From Sphingomonas sp. Leaf20 (GTDB taxonomy: Bacteria > Pseudomonadota > Alphaproteobacteria > Sphingomonadales > Sphingomonadaceae), in the NCBI RefSeq assembly GCF_001421535.1, contig NZ_LMKN01000010.1, forward strand, positions 81,754-145,753: a stretch of DNA of 64,000 nucleotides, written 5' to 3'. The notes beneath the pieces are model-generated. The model worked only from the letters and a program-made list of their open reading frames with translations. It was not told the DNA's origin and searched no databases. The stretch's first letter is position 1. The number at the start of each line of letters is the position of its first letter. A program made the translations under genes and the position numbers. This document shows positions 58,096 through 64,000 of the stretch, in pieces.

Positions 58096-59016
58096 TCACT
58101 GCTCCGGAAGGAAGTCCGGCACCGACAGATAGCGCTCGCCGGTGTCGTAGTTGAAGCCGAGGACGCGGACGTCGTCGGGCAGGTCGGGCAGCTTCTGCAG
58201 GATCGCCGCAAGCGTCGCGCCCGAGCTGATCCCGACCAATATGCCTTCCTCGCTCGCCGAACGACGCGCCATGTCCTTGGCGACCGCGGCATCGACCTCG
58301 ATCACGCCGTCGATCGCCTGGGTGTGGAGATTGGCGGGAATGAAGCCCGCGCCGATGCCCTGGATCGGATGCGGCCCGGGCTGGCCGCCCGCGATCACGG
58401 GCGACGCGGCGGGCTCGACCGCATAGACCTTGAGCGATGGCCATTCGGCCTTGAGCGCCTGTGCGACGCCGGTGATGTGACCGCCCGTACCGACCCCGGT
58501 GATGATCACGTCAATCGGCGAATCGCGGAAGTCGTTGAGGATTTCCTGTGCCGTCGTACGCACATGCACGTCGATGTTCGCAGGATTTTCGAACTGTTGC
58601 GGCATCCACGCACCGGGCGTCTGCGCGACGAGTTCGCGCGCACGCTCGATCGCGCCCTTCATCCCCTTTTCACGCGGGGTGAGATCGAAGGTCGCACCAT
58701 AAGCGAGCATCAGGCGGCGGCGTTCGAGGCTCATGCTCTCGGGCATGACGAGCACGAGCTTGTAGCCCTTGACCGCGGCGACCATCGCGAGACCGACGCC
58801 GGTGTTGCCGCTGGTGGGTTCGATGATCGTCCCGCCGGGCTTCAGGCGACCATCCGCCTCTGCCGCCTCGATCATCGCGAGCGCGATCCGGTCCTTGATC
58901 GAACCGCCGGGGTTCGAGCGCTCGGACTTCACCCAGACCTCGGAGTCGGGGAACAGCTTCGACAGGCGGATGTGCGGCGTGTTGCCGATCGTGTCGAGGA
59001 TCGTGTGGGCCTTCAT
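58096..59016 (-). CDS. cysK: cysteine synthase
   Basis: O-acetylserine sulfhydrylase; 306 residues. PLP-lysine site SNPGGSIKDRIALAMI, GGTIIEPTSGNTGVGLAMVA for the phosphate/substrate loop, TGVGTGGHITGVAQ for PLP phosphate binding and a C-terminal GERYLSVPDFL. ATG at 59016. It overlaps the MFS transporter stop by 4 bases and precedes the SleB-like gene. Why a transporter and a wall hydrolase share the transcript is not obvious; a cysteine or sulfur efflux link is one idea. Confidence 0.95.
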   Translation of the reverse strand: MKAHTILDTIGNTPHIRLSKLFPDSEVWVKSERSNPGGSIKDRIALAMIEAAEADGRLKPGGTIIEPTSGNTGVGLAMVAAVKGYKLVLVMPESMSLERRRLMLAYGATFDLTPREKGMKGAIERARELVAQTPGAWMPQQFENPANIDVHVRTTAQEILNDFRDSPIDVIITGVGTGGHITGVAQALKAEWPSLKVYAVEPAASPVIAGGQPGPHPIQGIGAGFIPANLHTQAIDGVIEVDAAVAKDMARRSASEEGILVGISSGATLAAILQKLPDLPDDVRVLGFNYDTGERYLSVPDFLPEQ

Positions 59017-60365
59017 GGCTTGGCTTCTCCGTGCTGGGGTTCGGTCTCTAGTATCTCTGGCGGATCAAAGGTCTTGGCGCGTCCGAGTTCCGGGAACAGC
59101 CGCGCCCAGCCGATCGTGACGGCAATAGCACCGACGCCCCCGAACACCACTGCACCGACCGGGCCGAGCATCGCCGCCATCACGCCGCTCTCGAACTCGC
59201 CGAGCTCGTTCGATGCCGAGATCGTCAGCTGCGAGACCGCGCTGACCCGGCCGCGCATGACGTCGGGGGTGTGAAGCTGGATCAGCGACTGGCGGACATA
59301 GACCGAGATCATGTCGGCACCCCCCGCGACGATCAGCGCGACGAGGCTGAGCAGGAAGGCGGGGTGGACGGGGATGCCGGCGATCGTGCCGGGCGCGATG
59401 CCGAGCAGGTCGACGATCGGGGAGGCGACGCCGAAGGTCAGGATCGCGAGCCCGAACACGACGACCGCGATCAGCATCTTCACGCCGACATTGCTGCTCA
59501 TCGGCCGGAACGAGAACCAGATCGCGGTGACGGCGGCGCCGATCCCCATTCCCGCCGCGAGCACGCCGAGGCCCTGCGACCCGACGTGGAGGATGTCGCG
59601 CGCATAGACGGGCAGCAGCGAGGTGGCGCCCGCCAGCAGCACCGCGAACAGGTCGAGCGTGATCGTCGCGAGCACGAGCCGGTTGCGGCGGACATAGGTG
59701 AAGCCCTCGATGATCCGTGCCAGCGGGCGGTGATCGGTCTGCGCGGCGGGCTGTGCCACCGGGCCGATCAGGAACATGAAGACGAGCGCGACGAGGAACA
59801 GCAACGTCGCGACGCCGTAGGCGACCTCGGGATGGATCGCGTAGAGCAGCCCGCCGACGCTCGGCCCGGCGATCGTGCCGACCTGCCACGCGATCGAGCT
59901 GACGGCGATTGCGGTCGGCAGGACCGCGCGGGGGACCAGATTGGGGGCAAGCGCGGAATAGGCCGGGCCTGAAAAGGCACGCGCGACGCCGAACGCGACC
60001 GCCGCGGTGAACAGCGCGCCGAGCGTCAGATGGCCCGACCAGGTCAGCAGCCAGAGCGTCGCCGCGGTCAGCACGAGCAGTCCCGTGGTCCCGCGCACGA
60101 TCCAGCGACGGTCGAAGCTGTCCGCGACGAGCCCGGTGATCGGGGTCAGCAGGAACAGCGGGACGAACTGCGCAAAGCCGATCATCCCGAGCATGAACGC
60201 GGCCTGGCGGATGTCCATCGTTTCGCGCGCGAGATTGTAGACCTGCCACCCGATGACGATCGACATCGCGCTGACCGCGATCGTGCCGGTGAAGCGGGAC
60301 AGCCAATAGGCGCGGAAATTGGCGATCCGGAAGGGATGCTGATGCGGGTCGATCGTCGGGTCCAT
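59013..60365 (-). CDS. MFS transporter
   Basis: A 450-residue major facilitator with 12 transmembrane helices. Features: FRAYWLSRFTGTIAVSAMSI after a short N-terminus, the family-typical TGLVADSFDRRWIVRGT loop (motif A, G-x-x-x-D-R) and RVSAVSQLTISASNELGEFE. This matches the MFS_3/EntS-like group of drug or siderophore exporters, with substrate unknown. ATG at 60365. The stop overlaps the cysK start by 4 bases. Confidence 0.9.
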   Translation of the reverse strand: MDPTIDPHQHPFRIANFRAYWLSRFTGTIAVSAMSIVIGWQVYNLARETMDIRQAAFMLGMIGFAQFVPLFLLTPITGLVADSFDRRWIVRGTTGLLVLTAATLWLLTWSGHLTLGALFTAAVAFGVARAFSGPAYSALAPNLVPRAVLPTAIAVSSIAWQVGTIAGPSVGGLLYAIHPEVAYGVATLLFLVALVFMFLIGPVAQPAAQTDHRPLARIIEGFTYVRRNRLVLATITLDLFAVLLAGATSLLPVYARDILHVGSQGLGVLAAGMGIGAAVTAIWFSFRPMSSNVGVKMLIAVVVFGLAILTFGVASPIVDLLGIAPGTIAGIPVHPAFLLSLVALIVAGGADMISVYVRQSLIQLHTPDVMRGRVSAVSQLTISASNELGEFESGVMAAMLGPVGAVVFGGVGAIAVTIGWARLFPELGRAKTFDPPEILETEPQHGEAKP

Positions 60366-60492
60366 CGTCCCGGGCTTTAGGGGGAAGCGCGCGCGAAGGG
60401 CAACCGGAGCTTTGCTTGGGGCGGGGATAGGGCGGGGGCGGCTCCGCTTCTACCGGTCGCTGTCGTCATGCTCCGTCAGGCTCCGTCATCCT

Positions 60493-60576
60493 CCGTCATC
60501 CTGACGAAAGTCAGGATCCAGAGTTACAGGCGCTGCCCTGCGTTACTCTGGATCCTGACTTTCGTCAGGATGACGG
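60493..60576. repeat. palindromic repeat element, copy F
   Basis: CCGTCATCCTGACGAAAGTC to GTCAGGATGACGG; 84 bp. Stems ATCCTGAC-GAAA-GTCAGGAT and ATCCTGAC-TTTC-GTCAGGAT. Immediately preceded by extra copies of CTCCGTCATC. Confidence 0.85.
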
Positions 60577-60688
60577 GGGGAGGGGGGGGCGGTGTCCGGC
60601 TGAGGCAAGGCATGCGGCAGGGGACCCGGTGCGCGCGACGAGCCGCGGGGGTTCGGAGCCGCGCAGAACCGCATACCCCAGACGGGAA

Positions 60689-60718
60689 TTGATGTTCGGC
60701 CCCGTCCGCGCCTATAGG
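60689..60718 (+). promoter_or_regulatory. candidate sigma-70 promoter of pdhAB
   Basis: TTGATG, 18 bases, TATAGG. It would start transcription about 35 bases upstream of the pdhA GTG. Confidence 0.35.
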
Positions 60719-60758
60719 CTCCATCAACTCCCCTACGGAAAACGAGGTTTCCCACATC

Positions 60759-61808
60759 GTGGCCAAAGCCCCCCCAGCACGCGCAATCGCCGAACCGCCG
60801 ATCACCAACCGCGAACGACCGGCCGAACCCAAGCCGTACGAGCCCAGCAAGGACGAACTGCTCGCCTTCTACAAGCAGATGCTGCTGATCCGCCGTTTCG
60901 AGGAAAAGGCGGGGCAGCTTTATGGCCTCGGTCTGATCGGCGGCTTCTGCCATCTGTACATCGGCCAGGAAGCGGTCGCGGTCGGGCTGCAGTCCGCGCT
61001 CAACGGCGACACCGATTCAGTGATCACCGGCTATCGCGACCATGGCCACATGCTCGCCTACGGGATCGACCCCAAGGTGATCATGGCCGAGCTGACCGGG
61101 CGTGGCTCGGGCATCTCGAAGGGCAAGGGCGGGTCGATGCACATGTTCTCGACCGAGCATAAATTCTATGGCGGCCACGGCATCGTCGGCGCGCAGGTGT
61201 CGCTGGGCACCGGCCTCGCGTTCAAGCACAAATATTCCGACGATGGCGGCGTCTGCATGGCCTATTTCGGCGACGGTGCGGCGAACCAGGGCCAGGTGTA
61301 TGAGAGCTTCAACATGGCCGAGCTGTGGAAACTCCCGATCATCTTCGTGATCGAGAACAACCAGTATGCCATGGGCACGAGCGTCAATCGCGCCTCGGCC
61401 GAGGACCAGCTCTATCGCCGCGGCGAATCGTTCCGCATCCCCGGCATCCAGGTCGACGGCATGGACGTGCTGGCGTGCCGTGGTGCCGCCGAGGAAGCGC
61501 TGGCATGGGTCCGCGCGGGCAAGGGCCCGGTCATCCTCGAGATGAAGACCTATCGCTATCGCGGGCACTCGATGTCCGATCCGGCGAAGTACCGTACGCG
61601 TGACGAAGTCCAGGCCGTCCGCGACAAGTCCGACCCGATCGACCACGTCAAGAAGCTGCTCGACGCGCAGGGCGTGACCGAGGCGGACCTGAAGTCCATC
61701 GAACAAGAGATCAGGAAGACCGTGAACGAAGCCGCCGATTTCGCCGAACAGACGCCCGAGCCGGATGCCGCCGACCTGTACACCGACGTTCTGGTGGAGT
61801 CGTACTGA
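60759..61808 (+). CDS. pdhA: pyruvate dehydrogenase E1 component alpha subunit
   Basis: PdhA, the thiamine-diphosphate E1 alpha subunit of the pyruvate dehydrogenase complex; 349 residues from a GTG. Motifs: LLIRRFEEKAGQLYGLGLIG, GFCHLYIGQEAVAVG, YRDHGHMLAYGID, the TPP-binding GDGAANQGQVYESFNMA, ENNQYAMGTSV, the phosphorylatable-loop RYRGHSMSDPAKYRTRDEV. It ends within the pdhB start (TGATG). Codes for acetyl-CoA production, as in other alphaproteobacterial pdhA-pdhB-pdhC loci. Confidence 0.97.
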   Translation: MAKAPPARAIAEPPITNRERPAEPKPYEPSKDELLAFYKQMLLIRRFEEKAGQLYGLGLIGGFCHLYIGQEAVAVGLQSALNGDTDSVITGYRDHGHMLAYGIDPKVIMAELTGRGSGISKGKGGSMHMFSTEHKFYGGHGIVGAQVSLGTGLAFKHKYSDDGGVCMAYFGDGAANQGQVYESFNMAELWKLPIIFVIENNQYAMGTSVNRASAEDQLYRRGESFRIPGIQVDGMDVLACRGAAEEALAWVRAGKGPVILEMKTYRYRGHSMSDPAKYRTRDEVQAVRDKSDPIDHVKKLLDAQGVTEADLKSIEQEIRKTVNEAADFAEQTPEPDAADLYTDVLVESY

Positions 61809-63232
61809 TGGCGATCGAGATCAAGATGCCCGCGCTCTCGCCGACGATGGAAGAGGGTACGCTCGCCAAATGGCTCGTCAAGGAAGGCGATAGCGTCAAG
61901 TCCGGCGACATCATGGCCGAGATCGAGACCGACAAGGCGACGATGGAGTTCGAGGCGGTCGACGAAGGCACGATCGGCAAGATCATGGTTGCCGAGGGTA
62001 CCGACAATGTGAAGGTCGGCACCGTCATCGCGACGCTGCTCGAAGAGGGCGAGAGCGCCGACTCCGCGCCGACCGAGGCACGCGCGGGCGAGGCCGCCAA
62101 TGCCGCACCGAAGGAAACGCCGTCGGACGACAAGGCACCGCCGGTTCCCGAGGGCGCGTCGCCTGCCAAGGCCGAGAGCGGCACGCAGCAGCTCGTCGCG
62201 TCGGCGGAGAAGGTCGGCAAGACCGATCCGGCGATCCCGGAGGGTACCGAGATGGTCAAGACGACCGTCCGCGAGGCGCTGCGCGATGCGATGGCCGAGG
62301 AAATGCGCGAGGACGACCGCGTCTTCGTGATGGGCGAGGAAGTCGCGCAATATCAGGGCGCTTACAAGGTGACGCAGGGTCTGCTCGACGAGTTCGGCGA
62401 GCGTCGCGTGATCGACACGCCGATCACCGAATACGGCTTTGCCGGCATCGGTGCGGGCGCGGCGATGGGCGGGCTCCGCCCGATCGTCGAGTTCATGACC
62501 TTCAACTTCGCGTTGCAGGCGATCGACCACATCATCAACTCGGCGGCCAAGACCAACTACATGTCGGGCGGCCAGATGCGCTGCCCGATCGTGTTCCGCG
62601 GTCCCAATGGTGCGGCGTCGCGCGTCGGTGCACAGCATTCGCACAACTTTGCGGCCTGGTATGCGAGCGTCCCCGGCCTGATCGTGATCGCGCCCTATGA
62701 CGCGGCGGATGCTAAGGGGCTGCTCAAGGCGGCGATCCGTACCGAGGATCCGGTCGTGTTCCTCGAGAACGAGCTGATGTACGGCCGCAGCTTCGACGTG
62801 CCCAAGCTCGACAACCACGTCTTGCCGATCGGCAAGGCGCGGACCGTGCGCGAGGGCAAGGACGTCACGATCGTCAGCTATTCGATCGGCGTGGGCATCA
62901 GCCTCGAAGCCGCCGAAAAGCTCGCCGAGGAAGGCATCGACGCGGAGGTCATCGATCTGCGCACGCTGCGGCCGCTCGACACCGAGACGGTGCTGAAAAG
63001 CCTCGCCAAGACCAACCGCATGATCATCGTCGAGGAAAACTGGGCGACCTGCTCGATCGCGTCGGAGATCGTGTCGGTGGTGATGGAGCACGGCTTCGAC
63101 GACCTCGACGCGCCGGTCCTGCGCGTGACCAACGAGGACGTGCCGATGCCCTATGCGGCGAACCTCGAGAAGCTGATGCTGGTCGACGTCGCCAAGGTCG
63201 TCGCTGCGGCGAAGAAGGTGACGTACAAGTAA
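61808..63232 (+). CDS. pdhB: pyruvate dehydrogenase E1 component beta subunit with lipoyl domain
   Basis: A 474-residue fusion. Residues 1-80 form a biotinyl/lipoyl domain (IKMPALSPTMEEGTLAKWLV; lipoylation Lys43 in EIETDKATME), then a variable acidic/alanine linker (about 80-150) and an E1 beta transketolase-like domain (VREALRDAMAEEMREDDRVF onwards; GQMRCPIVFRGPNGAA; DLRTLRPLDTETVL). E1 beta with its own lipoyl domain is a known feature of alphaproteobacterial PDH. The ATG overlaps the pdhA stop by 1 base. Neither E2 (pdhC) nor E3 is in the window after it. Confidence 0.96.
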   Translation: MAIEIKMPALSPTMEEGTLAKWLVKEGDSVKSGDIMAEIETDKATMEFEAVDEGTIGKIMVAEGTDNVKVGTVIATLLEEGESADSAPTEARAGEAANAAPKETPSDDKAPPVPEGASPAKAESGTQQLVASAEKVGKTDPAIPEGTEMVKTTVREALRDAMAEEMREDDRVFVMGEEVAQYQGAYKVTQGLLDEFGERRVIDTPITEYGFAGIGAGAAMGGLRPIVEFMTFNFALQAIDHIINSAAKTNYMSGGQMRCPIVFRGPNGAASRVGAQHSHNFAAWYASVPGLIVIAPYDAADAKGLLKAAIRTEDPVVFLENELMYGRSFDVPKLDNHVLPIGKARTVREGKDVTIVSYSIGVGISLEAAEKLAEEGIDAEVIDLRTLRPLDTETVLKSLAKTNRMIIVEENWATCSIASEIVSVVMEHGFDDLDAPVLRVTNEDVPMPYAANLEKLMLVDVAKVVAAAKKVTYK

Positions 63233-63245
63233 TCGTGTCGGGCTC

Positions 63246-63271
63246 GGGCACGCCGTTTCGGCGGCGTGCCC
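63246..63271 (+). terminator. hairpin after pdhB
   Basis: GGGCACGCCG-TTTCGG-CGGCGTGCCC, 10-bp perfect stem 14 bases after pdhB. No T-run; a possible rho-dependent or weak terminator between convergent genes. Confidence 0.5.
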
Positions 63272-63307
63272 GGACTGCCGGGCGGCGGCGCCCGGAACGT
63301 CACCGCG

Positions 63308-63955
63308 TCAGGCGGTGAAGGTCGAGCAGGATGACGCGGTGCCGGTCGACTGGACGTCGTTGACCTTGCGCTCGCGGACCATCATGCCCGTGACCGATCG
63401 CAGCGTCCGCGCGCCGAGAAAGCTGTTCGAGATCAGCGGCTGGTAGCGATAGACGACCTCGACGAAGATGACCTCGTCATTGGGCCCCGCAGCGATCTTG
63501 CGATCCGCCGGGCCGATCCCCGCCACCCCGAGCGACGCTCCTGCGACGCCATAGGACGAGGTGGCGGTCATCGCGCCCGTGCAGCGCTGCCAGCGGATCT
63601 TCTGGTCGGTCACCTTGCCCGCGGCATCGACGATCGGCTGGACGCTCGAGACGATCACCCGCCCGTTCGCGGCGAAGTTGAGCGTCGCGCCCGTCGTCTT
63701 GATCCCGTCGAGCGATTCGGTGATGTCGGCCTCGCTGATGCCGATCCGGATGCGCGCGATCTGATCGGTCGTCAGCGTCGCGATGTCCCCGATCTTCTGC
63801 GTCGCATAGGCGAGGTTGACGGTTTCCATCCCCACCATCGTCAACGCGATGAAGATCGGCATCGACAGCGCGAATTCGAGCATCGCGACGCCCGACCGGT
63901 TGCGTGCGAGCGCGCGAAGGCCGGACCGCGGCGGCGAAGCGGGCGCGAGCGTCAT
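63308..63955 (-). CDS. TadE-like pilus assembly protein
   Basis: A 215-residue TadE/TadG-family protein of a Tad (Flp pilus) system. Short basic N-terminus, then the TadE signature (GVAMLEFALSMPIFIALTMV, about residues 26-45, one transmembrane helix) and a periplasmic C-terminal domain with a YRYQPLIS block. The start at 63955 is fixed by an ATGA overlap with the preceding gene. The pseudopilin-type E after the Ala-Met-Leu is present. Probably part of a longer tad locus to the right of the window. Confidence 0.85.
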   Translation of the reverse strand: MTLAPASPPRSGLRALARNRSGVAMLEFALSMPIFIALTMVGMETVNLAYATQKIGDIATLTTDQIARIRIGISEADITESLDGIKTTGATLNFAANGRVIVSSVQPIVDAAGKVTDQKIRWQRCTGAMTATSSYGVAGASLGVAGIGPADRKIAAGPNDEVIFVEVVYRYQPLISNSFLGARTLRSVTGMMVRERKVNDVQSTGTASSCSTFTA

Positions 63956-64000
63956 GACTTGCACCGGATCGTGGGCGAGGCCTGCGCCTCGAACGGCTGG
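63952..64000 (-). CDS. 3' end of a further TadE-like gene, 5' part outside window
   Basis: Only 15 codons plus stop are visible, reading QPFEAQASPTIRCKS, which fits the C-terminus of a TadE-type pilus protein by position and codon use. The TGA overlaps the start of the next pilus gene by 4 bases, so the two are coupled. Product identity is an inference from the overlap and context. Confidence 0.55.
   Translation of the reverse strand, partial: QPFEAQASPTIRCKS

Larger units (their letters stand above)
60366..60758. other. 393-base spacer upstream of pdhA
   Basis: Divergent spacer between the MFS and pdhA genes. It contains short CTCCGTCA-type direct repeats (60471-60500), palindromic repeat copy F (60493-60576), a poly-G tract, and a promoter-like pair TTGATG (60689-60694) and TATAGG (60713-60718) with 18-bp spacing, about 40 bases upstream of pdhA. 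No gene is evident. Confidence 0.6.

Noticed and set aside
60468..60692. 74-codon frame in the spacer before pdhA
   Set aside because: It is encoded by the palindromic repeat element; the same peptide-like strings appear at every copy.
1..64000. tRNA, rRNA, CRISPR arrays, insertion sequences, prophage
   Set aside because: I found no clover-leaf gene, spacer-repeat array, transposase or phage gene anywhere on either strand by reading; a tRNA search program would settle the first point.

Overview
The window is GC-rich bacterial DNA, most likely from an alphaproteobacterium of the Sphingomonadaceae (Sphingomonas-like). Reasons: the gene content (FNR/FixLJ-type oxygen regulators, a pyruvate dehydrogenase E1 beta fused to a lipoyl domain, split trp operons, AnmK, a TadE-like pilus pair), three sites resembling alphaproteobacterial EcfG general-stress promoters, and short palindromic intergenic repeats. 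Genus-level placement is inference. I saw no tRNA, rRNA, CRISPR array, transposase or phage gene; this looks like ordinary chromosome.

Left part (1-4.5 kb): two Tat-type exported alpha-mannosidases (GH92, cut by the window edge, and GH125) for trimming mannans or high-mannose glycans, an AT-richer divergent spacer, and a two-domain EthD-like protein. 4.5-22.4 kb is an oxygen/redox island. It holds a hemerythrin-like HHE protein, an FNR regulator, the complete cytochrome bd set (cydX, cydB, cydA and divergently cydD, cydC), OmpW, a penicillin-acylase family protein, a second outer-membrane barrel, gluconokinase, a membrane FixL-like kinase with a haem-type PAS domain plus its FixJ regulator, and a Na+/H+ antiporter. 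Three FNR-type boxes lie before the HHE gene, between cydA and cydD, and before ompW, which suggests one low-oxygen regulon.

22.4-36 kb is biosynthetic and housekeeping: an ABM monooxygenase, then on the minus strand ppiD-trpE and trpG-trpD-trpC-moaC, separated by a small secreted-protein gene with its own terminator. tpiA, a small exported alpha-helical protein, an M17 aminopeptidase, an S12 serine hydrolase, a 48-residue membrane protein behind an EcfG-like promoter, and rimO follow. 36-44 kb holds anmK and a same-strand cluster MoxR ATPase, GT39-like membrane glycosyltransferase, CHAP amidase, VWA/CoxE-like protein. In most genomes the MoxR and VWA partners are adjacent, so the two cell-envelope genes between them make this the best candidate for an unexplored functional unit. 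A Tat-exported class A beta-lactamase is divergent from it.

44-64 kb: DPP-IV-like and ACE-like peptidases, aspartate-semialdehyde dehydrogenase, a YitT membrane protein, an alpha/beta hydrolase, a basic single-pass protein, AMP nucleosidase, peroxiredoxin, YqgE, S-adenosylhomocysteinase behind a 20-bp perfect palindrome, an MFS-cysK-SleB operon, pdhA-pdhB, and at the right edge two overlapping TadE-like genes. Six copies of an 83-92 bp palindromic element of one family lie in the intergenic gaps of this part only.
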